This document shows positions 33,150 through 42,169 of a stretch of DNA of 64,000 nucleotides, one piece after another. The stretch comes from Halobellus rufus. Its GTDB lineage: Archaea; Halobacteriota; Halobacteria; Halobacteriales; Haloferacaceae. The position numbers and the translations under genes are program-made. Location of the stretch: the NCBI RefSeq assembly GCF_000739575.1, contig NZ_BBJO01000042.1:1-64000 (forward strand), written 5' to 3'. The first letter of the stretch is position 1. The number at the start of each line of letters is the position of its first letter. A model generated the notes under the pieces. The model searched no databases and was not told where the DNA came from. It saw only the letters and a list, made by a program, of their open reading frames with translations.

Positions 33150-34775
33150 TCAGTCTTCCAGCGGAAGTTCGCCGTGTTCGTCGATGAACTGCTCTCTCAG
33201 ATCCTTCTTGTTGAACTTGTGCGTCGTCGTCTTCGGGATCTCGTCGACGAACCGGAATACGTCCGGAAGCCACCACTTCGGGAACGTCTCCAGGAGGTGC
33301 TCGCGCAGGGCCTCCTCGTCGACGCTGGGGTCGTCGACCACGACGAACGCGACGGGTCGTTCCTGCCACTTCTCGTGGGGGACGCTGACGACGGCCGCCT
33401 CGGCGACGCCGTCGGCGTCGATGATCGAGTTCTCCAGTTCGACCGAGGAGATCCACTCGCCGCCGCTCTTGATCGCGTCGTCGATGCGGTCGACGATGTC
33501 GAGGTAGCCGAACTCGTCGATGGTGGCGACGTCGCCGGTCTTGAACCAGCCGTCGTCGGTGAACGACTCCTCGTTCGCCTCCGGGCGCTTGAAGTAGCCG
33601 TCCGTGAGCCACGGCGAACGCGCGTGGATCTCGCCGGGCGTCTCGCCGTCGTGCGGGACCGGCTCGCCGTCGGTGTCGCGCAGGCGGATCCGCGCGCCGG
33701 GCGCGGGGATGCCCGCCTTCCGCTTGAGTTCGTAGCGCCGCTCCTCGTCGAGCCCCTGCATCTCCGTCGTCTCGAAGGTGTTCGCCAGGTGCGGGGAGGC
33801 CTCGGTCATCCCGTAGCCCTGATAGATCGGTGCCTCGTACACCTCCTCGAACTTCTGCATCAGCGACGCGGGCGGCGCGCTGCCGCCGGTGAGAACGCGG
33901 TCGAGGCTCTCCAACGGCTCGCCCTCGACGGATTCGAGGTAGCCGTCCATATCGATCCAGACGGTCGGGACCGCCGCGGCGACGGTGACGTCCTCGGCGT
34001 CGATGAGGTCGGCGACGTCCTGCGGGGAGGTGTGTTGCCCCGGCAACACGAGCTTCGAGCCGTAGAACGTCCCCGAGTAGGGGAAGCCCCACCCGTTGAC
34101 GTGGAACATCGGCACGACCGGCATCACCGTGTCGTTCTCGCTGACGCCGAAGACGTCGACGTGGCCGTGGACCAGCGTGTGCAGGAACATCCGCCGGTGG
34201 CGGTACTGCACGCCCTTCGGCAGGCCGGTGGTCCCCGAGGTGTAACACAGCGCGAACTCCCGTTCCTCGTCGAGTTCGGGCCAGTCGTACTCGGTGTCGT
34301 AGCCCGAGATGAACGACTCGTAGTCGACGACGGGGTCGAGGCTCGTCTCCGGCACCTCGTCGTCGAGGACGACGTACTGCTCGACGGTTTCGAGGTCGTC
34401 GGCGACGGCCTCGGCCGTCTCGACGAACTCGGGGTCGACGAACAGCAGGCGGTCCTCGGCCTCGTTGATGATCTCCGTGAGGTGGTGTTCCGGCAGTCGG
34501 TGGTTCGTCGTGTGGATGCTCCGGCCGCTGCAGGAGGGGCCGAAGTACAGCTCGTAGTGACGGTAGTGGTTGACCGCCATCACCGACACGCGGTCGCCCA
34601 TCTCCAGCCCGTAGTCGTCGAGGGCGTGGGCGAGCTGACAGATCCGCTCGTAGGCGTCGCCGTACGTGTAGCGGTGGACGGACCCGTCCGAGAGCTTCGA
34701 GACGATCTCCTTGTGGTCGAAGAGATCGACCGCCCGTTGCAGGAACTTCGTGATCGTGAGTTCGTAGTCCTTCAT
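33150..34775 (-). CDS. AMP-forming fatty-acid/aryl-CoA ligase (AlkK-like)
   Basis: The 541-residue ANL enzyme has the phosphate loop CYTSGTTGLPKGVQYRHRR, then MFHVNGWGFPYSGTFYGSK, typical of AlkK-type medium-chain acyl-CoA synthetases, and YQGYGMTEASPH, GWFKTGDVATIDEFGYLDIVDR and KTTTHKFNKKDLRE with the catalytic Lys near the C-terminus. It activates the acid for the beta-oxidation enzymes encoded next to it. The ATG at 34775 follows the DUF35 gene by 14 nt. It is in the same operon as the thiolase/DUF35 pair and the fused dehydrogenase. Phenylpropionate or a fatty acid are candidate substrates. Confidence 0.9.
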   Translation of the reverse strand: MKDYELTITKFLQRAVDLFDHKEIVSKLSDGSVHRYTYGDAYERICQLAHALDDYGLEMGDRVSVMAVNHYRHYELYFGPSCSGRSIHTTNHRLPEHHLTEIINEAEDRLLFVDPEFVETAEAVADDLETVEQYVVLDDEVPETSLDPVVDYESFISGYDTEYDWPELDEEREFALCYTSGTTGLPKGVQYRHRRMFLHTLVHGHVDVFGVSENDTVMPVVPMFHVNGWGFPYSGTFYGSKLVLPGQHTSPQDVADLIDAEDVTVAAAVPTVWIDMDGYLESVEGEPLESLDRVLTGGSAPPASLMQKFEEVYEAPIYQGYGMTEASPHLANTFETTEMQGLDEERRYELKRKAGIPAPGARIRLRDTDGEPVPHDGETPGEIHARSPWLTDGYFKRPEANEESFTDDGWFKTGDVATIDEFGYLDIVDRIDDAIKSGGEWISSVELENSIIDADGVAEAAVVSVPHEKWQERPVAFVVVDDPSVDEEALREHLLETFPKWWLPDVFRFVDEIPKTTTHKFNKKDLREQFIDEHGELPLED

Positions 34776-34789
34776 GTCTCGTTTCTTGT

Positions 34790-35323
34790 CTACTCCTGTG
34801 GTTCGAACCGGTAAAAAACCCGCTCGTGGTCGACCGGACCGTCGATTTCGACGACCTTCATCTCGACGGGGTCGCCGATCTCGAGGTCGTCGTACTCCGC
34901 GTCGTCGAGGTGCGCCGACAGCTTGACCGGCCCGAGGTCGACGATGCCGAGCACGAACGGCACCTCGTCTTCCATCCCCATCGGCGCGCCCGCACGGACC
35001 GTCGAGAAGGCGAACAGCTCGCCCTCGTGCGGCAGGTCCACGTACTCCAACTCGTCGCTGTGGCACTCCGGACAGACGATCCGCGGCGGGAAGTGCAGTT
35101 CGTCGCACTCGGTGCACCGCGTCGTCGTCAACTGCCCGTCGGCGAGGTTGTCGTAGAACTCGCTGATCTGGGTCGTCTCCTCGGTCTGGAGCTCGTAGAA
35201 GTCCAGCATCCGAGGGAGTTCGACCTGGTCCGGCAGTTCGACGACGTCCCTGTCGGTGCCGCCGTCGGTCGCGATGTCCGATCCACCCGTCTCCTTCGTC
35301 GTCTCGTCGTTGTGCTCGTTCAT
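34790..35323 (-). CDS. DUF35 (OB-fold, zinc-ribbon) acyl-CoA-associated protein
   Basis: The 177-residue protein has an N-terminal acidic segment, a zinc ribbon (CTECDELHFPPRIVCPECHSD, Cys pairs at about residues 79-97) and an OB fold (ELFAFSTVRAG, then VPFVLGIVDLGPVKLSAHL). Proteins of this family form complexes with thiolases or ketosteroid-type enzymes and channel or activate acyl-CoA substrates. It overlaps the thiolase stop by four bases (ATGA at 35320-35323), so the two are translated in tandem and probably interact. The acidic N-terminal 50 residues are a halophilic extension. Confidence 0.9.
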   Translation of the reverse strand: MNEHNDETTKETGGSDIATDGGTDRDVVELPDQVELPRMLDFYELQTEETTQISEFYDNLADGQLTTTRCTECDELHFPPRIVCPECHSDELEYVDLPHEGELFAFSTVRAGAPMGMEDEVPFVLGIVDLGPVKLSAHLDDAEYDDLEIGDPVEMKVVEIDGPVDHERVFYRFEPQE

Positions 35324-36510
35324 GGTCGTCCTCGCGCGAGAGTCATCACGCTGTGCACCGAGGCGCTGCCGCTGAGGTTGTGGATCAGCCCCGTCTCGGG
35401 GTCCGGCACCTGTCGTTCGGGTTCGACCGTCCCGCGGAACTGGTTGAACACCTCCAGCGCTTGGGAGACGCCGGTCGCACCCAGCGGGTGCCCGCAGCCG
35501 AGCAGCCCGCCGCGAGGGTTGACGGCGATGTCGCCGTCGAGTTCGCTGCGTCCCTCCTCGATGAATTTCCCGCCTTCTCCCTTCTCGACCCAGCCGAGGT
35601 CCTCGTACTCGACGATCTCGCTGATCGAGAAGCAGTCGTGGACCTCGGCGACGTCGAGTTCCTTCAGGGGGTCGTCGATCCCGGCCTGCTCGTAGGCCTG
35701 CTCGGCGGCCTTCGTCGCCTGCGGCCACGCCGAGAACGACGGGAGGTTGTTGATGGAGTTGCTCGCGAGGCAGGTCTGCCCGCTGCCGGTGACCCACGCG
35801 ACCTCGTCGGTCACTTCTCTCGCTTTCTCCTCGCTCATCAGGATCAGCCCGGCCGCGCCGTCGGTGACGCCGCTGCAGTCGTACAGACACAGCGGGGGCG
35901 ACAGCGGGAACGACTCGACGACGTCGTCGACGGAGACCTCCTTCTGGAACTGCGCGAACGCGTTGTTCGCCGCGTGGGTCTTGTTCTTCGCGGCGACGAG
36001 CGCGAGCTGTTCGCGCGTGGTGTCGTACTCGTGCATATGCCGCTGGGCGATCATCGCGAAGTACGGCGGCGCGTTGAAGCCGTTGACGCCGTCGAACTCC
36101 CGGTCCATCACGTTGGCCATACTCGTCTGGGCCTCGGCGTCGTACTGCCGCGGGAGGTTCATCTTCTCGACGCCGAGCACGAGGGCGGTGTCGATCTGTC
36201 CGGCGGCGATCGCGAGCCACGCGTACCGCAGCGCGGCCTGCCCGCTCGCACACGCCAGTTCCGTCCGCGCGATCATGCTGTCGACGTCGATGCCGAGAAG
36301 CTCCGCGACCATCGGCGCGACGTGCGTCTGGAAGGCGAACCGCTCGGGCTGGACCGACCCGACGAACAGCCCCTCGATGTCGTCGGGCGTGACGTCGGAG
36401 ACGTCCTCGAAGGCCGCCTTGCCGGCCTCCTGGATCAGATCCTTGTAGCTGGCCTCGCGGACGCCCCACTTCGTGTGGCCGCCGCCGACGATGCCGACGT
36501 TCCGCGTCAT
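35320..36510 (-). CDS. Thiolase family protein (SCP-2-like)
   Basis: The 396-residue thiolase carries the active-site Cys at about residue 87 in RTELACASGQAALRYAW, EVHDCFSISEI with the His region, and the C-terminal GGLLGCGHPLGATGV. Haloarchaeal thiolases of this group are usually encoded with DUF35 proteins, as here, and cleave 3-ketoacyl-CoA or condense acetyl-CoA units. It is one nucleotide downstream of the fused dehydrogenase/hydratase stop, so the operon order is dehydrogenase-hydratase, thiolase, DUF35, ligase, and acyl-CoA dehydrogenase further down. This gives a complete beta-oxidation set, apart from the frameshift in the acyl-CoA dehydrogenase. Confidence 0.92.
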   Translation of the reverse strand: MTRNVGIVGGGHTKWGVREASYKDLIQEAGKAAFEDVSDVTPDDIEGLFVGSVQPERFAFQTHVAPMVAELLGIDVDSMIARTELACASGQAALRYAWLAIAAGQIDTALVLGVEKMNLPRQYDAEAQTSMANVMDREFDGVNGFNAPPYFAMIAQRHMHEYDTTREQLALVAAKNKTHAANNAFAQFQKEVSVDDVVESFPLSPPLCLYDCSGVTDGAAGLILMSEEKAREVTDEVAWVTGSGQTCLASNSINNLPSFSAWPQATKAAEQAYEQAGIDDPLKELDVAEVHDCFSISEIVEYEDLGWVEKGEGGKFIEEGRSELDGDIAVNPRGGLLGCGHPLGATGVSQALEVFNQFRGTVEPERQVPDPETGLIHNLSGSASVHSVMTLARGRP

Positions 36511-36511
36511 C

Positions 36512-38458
36512 TCACTCGCCCCCGAAGTCGGCTTCGCGGTCCTGGTTGAACGCCGCGACGCCTTCGAGCATGTCGTCGGTCGTCGCCAACAGTCCGAAGC
36601 CCTGACTCTCCAGCGTGAGACCCGTGTCGAGGCTCGCGTTCTGCCCCTGCTGGATAACCTTCTTCGCGACTTCCAGGGCGGTCTGGGGCCCGTTGGCGAG
36701 GTCGCTCGTCACGTCGTCGATCAGCTCCTCGAACTCCGCTTCCTCGACCGCGCGGTTGAGGATGCCCCACTCCTCGGCGCGCTCGGCGGACAGTTGCATC
36801 CCGCGGTAGACCATCTCCTTCGTCCGCGGCTCGCCGACGAGGCGGACCAGCCGCTGGGTGCCGCCGCCGCCGGGGATCAGGCCGAGATCGATCTCGGGGC
36901 TGCCGAGCGTCGAACCCTCGGTCGCGTAGCGGAGGTCGCAGGCGAGCGTGATCTCCAGTCCCGCCCCGAGACAGAAGCCGTCGATCTTCGCGATGGTCGG
37001 CCGCGGGTACTCGTAGATCGTCTGCACGGTTTGATCGACCTTCGCGAGGTCAGTCGGGTCCGCAGTCGTGAAGCCGGTGATGTCCGCGCCCGCGCTGAAC
37101 GCGCGGTCGCCCGCGCCCTCGAAGACGACGCAGGCGACCTCCTCGTCGTCGACGGTTTCGAGCACGCGCGTGACCTCGTCGAACATATCCGTCGAGAAGG
37201 CGTTGAGCCGCTCCTCGCGGTCGAAGAGCACGGTGAGGACGCCGTCGTCGCTCAGGTCGTGGCTGATGTAGTGGTAGGGGCCGCCGTCGCTGTAGTCGTA
37301 GAAGCCGCGACCGGCCTTCTCGCCGGTGTGGCCCTCCTCGACCAGGTCGACGAGGTAGTCGGCGGGTTCGTAGCGCTCCGCGCCCGTCCGCTCGTGGAGG
37401 TCGCGGAGTTTTTCTAAGACGTTGTCGAGACCGAGCTTATCGCCGGTCCGACAGGTCCCCTCGGGCAGACCGCCGCCGAGGCGCATCCCGATGTCGATGT
37501 CCTCTGGATCGGCGACGTCGTCGCCGATCAGCTTCGCCGCCTCGTTGATCATCCGCGCCTCGATACGGAGGGTGTCGATCCCCTCGCCGTCTGTCGGCTC
37601 GTAGTTGACGCCCTCGCCGTCCTCGTAGTCGTAGAACCCCTTGCCGGTCTTGCGGCCCAACTCGTCGTTCTCGACCCGCGAGCGAATCGAGTCCGGCACG
37701 GGCAGGTCCCACTGGTCCCGCGAGTGCGTGAAGATGTCCAGTCCCCCGAAGTCGTTGAGCTCGAACGGTCCCATCGGGTAGCCCCGCTGGAACACCATCG
37801 CGGCGTCGACGTCCTGAATCGTGACGTCGCCCTCGTCGAGCATGAAGCCCGCCTCGCCCATCAGCGGCGTCAGGACGTTGTTGACGACGAACTGCGGGAC
37901 GTCCTTTCGGACTCTAATCGGCGTCTTGTCCAGCGACTCGACGAACTCGACGGCGGCGTCGACGACGTCCTCGCGGGTCGCTTCGCCGGAGGCGACCTCG
38001 ACGAGGTCCATCTTCACCGGCGGGTTGAAAAAGTGCATCCCGCAGACGTACTCGGGCTGGTCGGTCGCCTCCGCGATGTCGCTCACGCGGAGGCTGGAGG
38101 TGTTCGTCGCCATGATCGTCTCGTCGCCGGACGCGGCGTCGACCTCGGCGAAGATGTCGCGCTTGAGGTCGAGATTCTCCGGCGCGGCCTCGATTACGAG
38201 GTCGACGTCGGAAACGGCGTCGGCGAGGTCGACCGTCGTCGAAACCCGGGCCAACACGTCCTCGGGGTCCTCGTCGATCTGGCCTTTCTCCGCCAGCTTG
38301 CCGAGACTCCACTCGATCTGGTCGTACCCGTCTTCGACCAGTTCCTCCTCGATGTCTCGCATCACGACGTCGTAGCCGGCGATGGCGGCCACTTCCGCGA
38401 TGCCGTGGCCCATACTGCCGGCTCCGAGAACCGCAACGCTATCGATATCAGCGGTCAT
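36512..38458 (-). CDS. Fused 3-hydroxyacyl-CoA dehydrogenase/enoyl-CoA hydratase
   Basis: The 648-residue protein has an N-terminal NAD-binding 3-hydroxyacyl-CoA dehydrogenase domain (VAVLGAGSMGHGIAEVAAIA, the catalytic region IMATNTSSLRVSDIAEAT, HFFNPPVKM), a second C-terminal dehydrogenase piece, then an enoyl-CoA hydratase/isomerase domain from about residue 390 (FSTDMFDEVTRVLETVD, then RAFSAGADITGFTTADP and CLGAGLEITLACDLRYAT). It catalyses hydration and oxidation steps of beta-oxidation. This order, dehydrogenase before hydratase, is opposite to bacterial FadB and is the common haloarchaeal arrangement. The ATG at 38458 is preferred over the GTG at 38461. It heads the beta-oxidation operon. 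Confidence 0.93.
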   Translation of the reverse strand: MTADIDSVAVLGAGSMGHGIAEVAAIAGYDVVMRDIEEELVEDGYDQIEWSLGKLAEKGQIDEDPEDVLARVSTTVDLADAVSDVDLVIEAAPENLDLKRDIFAEVDAASGDETIMATNTSSLRVSDIAEATDQPEYVCGMHFFNPPVKMDLVEVASGEATREDVVDAAVEFVESLDKTPIRVRKDVPQFVVNNVLTPLMGEAGFMLDEGDVTIQDVDAAMVFQRGYPMGPFELNDFGGLDIFTHSRDQWDLPVPDSIRSRVENDELGRKTGKGFYDYEDGEGVNYEPTDGEGIDTLRIEARMINEAAKLIGDDVADPEDIDIGMRLGGGLPEGTCRTGDKLGLDNVLEKLRDLHERTGAERYEPADYLVDLVEEGHTGEKAGRGFYDYSDGGPYHYISHDLSDDGVLTVLFDREERLNAFSTDMFDEVTRVLETVDDEEVACVVFEGAGDRAFSAGADITGFTTADPTDLAKVDQTVQTIYEYPRPTIAKIDGFCLGAGLEITLACDLRYATEGSTLGSPEIDLGLIPGGGGTQRLVRLVGEPRTKEMVYRGMQLSAERAEEWGILNRAVEEAEFEELIDDVTSDLANGPQTALEVAKKVIQQGQNASLDTGLTLESQGFGLLATTDDMLEGVAAFNQDREADFGGE

Positions 38459-38586
38459 CACTGTAAAATTCGAACAACAGGTAAAGAAAGTACCGGTGTG
38501 ACAGCGGCAACCACACGCGCGTTCAGTGGGCCGTAAGCGGGGTCGGACGCCGGATCGCTATCGGGCGACAGGCGGTAAGTGCCGCC

Positions 38587-39606
38587 TCACTCGCCGCTTC
38601 GGAGTCCCGCGAGACGGTCGCGGATACCTCGTTCCTCGTACACCGACTTCGCCATCGGCAGCACGCCGTCTTGGAAGTAGATGAACAGTATCGTGAGCAG
38701 CAGTCCGAACGTGACCGTCCGCCACTGGCCGAACTGCGAGAGCAGGTTGTCGAGGTAGATCACGATCGCCGCGCCGACGAGCGGGCCGAACCGCGATCGA
38801 AGCCCACCGAGGACGAGGATGATCAGCACGAGGACGTCGACGCCGTTGAAGCTGAACAGCCCCGGAATCACGATCCCCGTCGCCTGCGCGTAGAAGGGAC
38901 CGACGAAGCCGATGATGGCCGTCGCGAGGAACCCGGCGAACACCTTCAGTTTGATGACGTCGATCCCGGTCGCGCGGGCGGCGAACTCGTCCTGCCTGAT
39001 CGCGGCGAACGCCAGCCCGTACTTCGAGTTGGTCAGCCAGGTGTAGACGCCAAACACGACCGCGAAGACGCCGACGAGGACGTAGAACTGGATGGCGAAC
39101 GCGCCCATCCCGGTCAGATTCTCGACGGCGGGCAGAGCGAGGTCGCGGAACGGGATCCCCGTCGTGCCGCCGGTGACGTCTCGAAGCCCGACGATCACCT
39201 CCATAATGATCATCTGGAACGCGAAGGTCACGATCGCGAGGACGATGACGGTGAACTGCCTGCGGGCGGCCACGTAACAGATCAGCCCGCCGAACGCGCC
39301 GGAGACGAGCGCCCCCACGAAGAGCGTGAGCCACGGAGAGACGGCGAAGTACTCGGCCGTCAGGACGGTCGTGTACGACCCCACCGCGGCGATGCCGCCC
39401 ATGAAGAGGATCAGCTGATCGGTCTCGCCGAAGATGATGTTGAGCGCCATCGCGAAGATGGCGAAGATCATCACGGTGATGAACCGACGCGACAGGTACG
39501 TGGTCGACGGGTCGAAGAACAGCGGCGGCACCAGTAGGAGTGCGGCGAACACCGCGACGACCGGCAGTTGACCACGCAGCGACGAGAGGGTGTTGTCGAC
39601 GTTCAT
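38587..39606 (-). CDS. livM: Branched-chain amino acid-type ABC transporter permease LivM (system 2)
   Basis: The 339-residue membrane protein has about nine hydrophobic segments and the coupling loop GLAFAAIRQDEFAARATGIDVI. The hallmark LGGLRSRFGPLVGAAIVIYL lies near the C-terminus. It overlaps the livH stop by four nucleotides (ATGA), so the two are cotranscribed. With LivH it forms the pore of a second Liv-type transporter; ATPases follow on the opposite strand at 40580-42006. Confidence 0.92.
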   Translation of the reverse strand: MNVDNTLSSLRGQLPVVAVFAALLLVPPLFFDPSTTYLSRRFITVMIFAIFAMALNIIFGETDQLILFMGGIAAVGSYTTVLTAEYFAVSPWLTLFVGALVSGAFGGLICYVAARRQFTVIVLAIVTFAFQMIIMEVIVGLRDVTGGTTGIPFRDLALPAVENLTGMGAFAIQFYVLVGVFAVVFGVYTWLTNSKYGLAFAAIRQDEFAARATGIDVIKLKVFAGFLATAIIGFVGPFYAQATGIVIPGLFSFNGVDVLVLIILVLGGLRSRFGPLVGAAIVIYLDNLLSQFGQWRTVTFGLLLTILFIYFQDGVLPMAKSVYEERGIRDRLAGLRSGE

Positions 39607-40457
39607 GAGATCTGCTCCGGTTTGTAAATCAGCACGGCGATCGCAGCCGCGAACAGCGTGACAGTCGCCAAGTACGATCCGAACAGCGATCCGGCGACCG
39701 TCATGATGATTCCGAGCACGATTCCGGCCGCCACGGTCCCCGAGATGCTATCGACGCCGCCGACGATCGAGACCATGATCGCGAACGACGTCAGCGTGAA
39801 GGAACTCGCCGGGGTGACTTCCGCGTCGAGCGCGTAGAACACGCCCGCGACGCCCGCGATAGCGGCGCTCAACACGAAGATGATCGCCTGCACGCGACGG
39901 GGCGGAATCCCGCAGAGCACCGCGCCCGTCTCGTCTTGGATCACCGTCTGGGTACCGATTCCCAGATACGTGTGATTGAAGAAGTAGTAGATGAGTCCGA
40001 ACAGCACGGCCGCGGCCCCGATCACTGCGACCGACGAGCCGGTGAGGTTCGCGCCCGCGACGCTGATCGACGGCACGGCGACGTCGAGGAACACGCTCCC
40101 CGGGTAGTAGATGAAGAGCAGTCCTTCGAAGAACAGCGACAGTCCGAGCGTCACGAAGATCCCCAGCAGGATCCGGTCTTCCCCATCCTCTCTGTACACC
40201 AAGGAGATGACCGTCCGATCCAGTACCAACGCGAAGAGCGCGACCAATGCGACGGCGATCAACCCCGCGAACACTACTCCCGGGACCGCTCTCAACAGCA
40301 GCGAACACGCGATGACGGCGACGACGGCGAAGACGCCGAGGAGCAGATTGAGGATCTCACCCAATCCGAACACCAACGTGATTCCCAGTCCGAACAGCGA
40401 CAGGATCACGCCTCTGGCGAGGCCGTCGATAAGCAGTTCTAACCCCTGTGCTAACAT
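39603..40457 (-). CDS. livH: Branched-chain amino acid-type ABC transporter permease LivH (system 2)
   Basis: The 284-residue protein begins MLAQGLELLIDGLARGVILSL, then GITLVFGLGEILNLLLGVFAV, characteristic of LivH, with about eight membrane segments and the polar coupling region TQTVIQDETGAVLCGIPPRRV. The start at 40457 is chosen because a TATA-like CATAAATAT (40482-40490) lies 29 nt upstream. The upstream in-frame ATG at 40484 is within that box. It shares a 122-bp divergent promoter region with livG (system 2). Confidence 0.9.
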   Translation of the reverse strand: MLAQGLELLIDGLARGVILSLFGLGITLVFGLGEILNLLLGVFAVVAVIACSLLLRAVPGVVFAGLIAVALVALFALVLDRTVISLVYREDGEDRILLGIFVTLGLSLFFEGLLFIYYPGSVFLDVAVPSISVAGANLTGSSVAVIGAAAVLFGLIYYFFNHTYLGIGTQTVIQDETGAVLCGIPPRRVQAIIFVLSAAIAGVAGVFYALDAEVTPASSFTLTSFAIMVSIVGGVDSISGTVAAGIVLGIIMTVAGSLFGSYLATVTLFAAAIAVLIYKPEQIS

Positions 40458-40481
40458 ACTCCTGCATCGTTTGAGGGTATT

Positions 40482-40490
40482 CATAAATAT
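40482..40490 (-). promoter_or_regulatory. livHM (system 2) TATA box
   Basis: The plus strand reads CATAAATAT, giving ATATTTATG on the minus strand, centred 29 nt before the livH ATG at 40457. Confidence 0.5.
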
Positions 40491-40544
40491 TGTGGATAGT
40501 TCCGGTGTCGTCTCACCGACGCACGTTCCGCGCTGTCGCCACCG

Positions 40545-40555
40545 AATTATTTATG
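40545..40555 (+). promoter_or_regulatory. livGF (system 2) TATA box
   Basis: AATTATTTATG at 40545-40555 is centred 30 nt before the GTG at 40580. It forms a face-to-face promoter pair with the livHM box 60 nt away. Confidence 0.5.
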
Positions 40556-40579
40556 TAGAATCGTCAGCAACCTCGGATC

Positions 40580-41305
40580 GTGTTAACCGCCACCAACGTC
40601 ACCAAGAAGTTCGGCGGTCTGGTCGCCGTCGACGACGTCGACTTCTCCATCGACGACGGGGAGATCGTCGGGCTGATCGGTCCGAACGGGGCCGGCAAGA
40701 CCACCCTGTTCAACACGATCACCGGCGTCCACCCGCCGAACACCGGTTCGATCACGTTCGAGGGCACGGAACTGGTCGGGAAGTCGCCCAACGAGGTCGC
40801 CCAGCTCGGCATCGCCCGCACGTTCCAGGCAGTTCGGACGTTCAACGAGTCGACCGTCCTCGACAACGCGATGATCGGTGCCATCTTCGGCAACGACGAG
40901 TCGATCTCGAAGGACGAAGCGACCGACCGCGCCCGCGATGCGCTCGCGTTCGTCGGGCTCGACGACAGACGGGACGAGGAGGCCGGCGGGTTGACGATCG
41001 CCGATCGGAAGCAGCTCGAACTCGCGAAGGCGCTCGCCGCCGGGCCCGATCTCATCCTCGTCGACGAGATCGGCGCGGGGCTGACCCCGACCGAGATCGA
41101 CGAAATCACCAGAACGCTCGAACGCGCACGCGACGACCGCGGCGTCTCGGTGTTCTGGATCGAACACATCATGGAGGCGATCATGAGCGTCACCGACCGG
41201 ATCATCGTGCTCAACCAGGGCGAGAAGATCGCGGACGGAACGCCCGCGGAGATCCAAAACGACGACCGCGTCACCGAGGCCTACCTCGGGGAGGTCGAGT
41301 CGTGA
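40580..41305 (+). CDS. livG: Branched-chain amino acid-type ABC transporter ATP-binding protein LivG (system 2)
   Basis: The 241-residue ATPase starts with GTG. It has Walker [15 protein letters not shown], the signature [15 protein letters not shown] and Walker [17 protein letters not shown], all of LivG type. The stop overlaps the start of livF by four bases (GTGA at 41302-41305), so livG and livF form a coupled pair. The D-loop and Q-loop ([18 protein letters not shown]) are intact. It works with LivHM of system 2. Confidence 0.92.
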   Translation: MLTATNVTKKFGGLVAVDDVDFSIDDGEIVGLIGPNGAGKTTLFNTITGVHPPNTGSITFEGTELVGKSPNEVAQLGIARTFQAVRTFNESTVLDNAMIGAIFGNDESISKDEATDRARDALAFVGLDDRRDEEAGGLTIADRKQLELAKALAAGPDLILVDEIGAGLTPTEIDEITRTLERARDDRGVSVFWIEHIMEAIMSVTDRIIVLNQGEKIADGTPAEIQNDDRVTEAYLGEVES

Positions 41306-42006
41306 GCCTGATCGACGTCGACGGGTTGAACGTCCACTACGGCGACCTCCAGGTGCTGTGGGACGTCTCCTTCGAGGTCCGCGAGGACGATTCGGTCGTC
41401 ACCATCGTCGGGCCGAACGGGGCCGGGAAGACGACCATACTCAAGACGCTCTCCGGGATCCTCACCCCGACGAGCGGGAGCGTCGAAGTCCTGGGCGCGG
41501 ACGTCGCGAGCGTCCCCGCCAGCGAGATCGTCGACCGCGGGTTCGTCCACGTCTCCGAGGAGCGGAACCTCTTCGGCGACCTCTCCGTCGAGAAGAACCT
41601 CCAGATGGGATCGTACACCAAACGGGAGACGTTCGAGGAGAAACGCGACGACGTCTTCGAGATGTTCCCCGTCCTCGAGGACCGACGCGACAAGAACGCC
41701 TCGACGCTCAGCGGCGGGGAACAGCAGATGCTCGCGATCGGCCGCGGGCTGATGGCCGAACCCGAGGTGCTCGCGCTGGACGAACCCTCGAACGCGCTCG
41801 CGCCGCAACTCGCCGAGCAGGTGTTCCGAACCATCGAGGAGATCTCCGACGACGTGACGGTCGTGCTGGTCGAACAGCACGTCGACAGAGCGCTCGGCCT
41901 CGCAGACCGCGGCTACCTGCTCGAAAACGGGCGGATCGAGACCGAGGGAACCGGGCAGGAACTGCTCGAGAGCGACGCGATCAGAGAAGGCTACCTGCGC
42001 GGGTAA
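41302..42006 (+). CDS. livF: Branched-chain amino acid-type ABC transporter ATP-binding protein LivF (system 2)
   Basis: The 234-residue ATPase starts with GTG overlapping the livG stop. It has Walker [14 protein letters not shown], the signature LSGGEQQMLAIGRGLM and Walker B VLALDEPSNALAP. It is convergent with the system 2 binding-protein gene at 42170-43485. Since livHMGF are all intact, the transporter could function if the binding protein is made, or with another binding protein. Confidence 0.92.
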   Translation: MSLIDVDGLNVHYGDLQVLWDVSFEVREDDSVVTIVGPNGAGKTTILKTLSGILTPTSGSVEVLGADVASVPASEIVDRGFVHVSEERNLFGDLSVEKNLQMGSYTKRETFEEKRDDVFEMFPVLEDRRDKNASTLSGGEQQMLAIGRGLMAEPEVLALDEPSNALAPQLAEQVFRTIEEISDDVTVVLVEQHVDRALGLADRGYLLENGRIETEGTGQELLESDAIREGYLRG

Positions 42007-42169
42007 CGAAAACGCTCGTCTCGCCGCGGGTCGTGCTCTCTTCTCTTGGTCGCCCCGCGTCTCTTTTCCGCGCTGACTGGACACCTCGAAGCGCCGACGC
42101 TACCGGTTGCGAGTGATGGTATGGGCAACAGCCGACGACAAAAATGCGAGAACAGCGTGCGGGCGCTGC

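Noticed and set aside
40111-42006. A continuous 631-codon plus-strand frame that spans the livH end, livG and livF
   Set aside because: Only the last 234 codons, from the GTG at 41302, form a protein with ATPase motifs. The rest is an out-of-frame reading of livG and upstream DNA.
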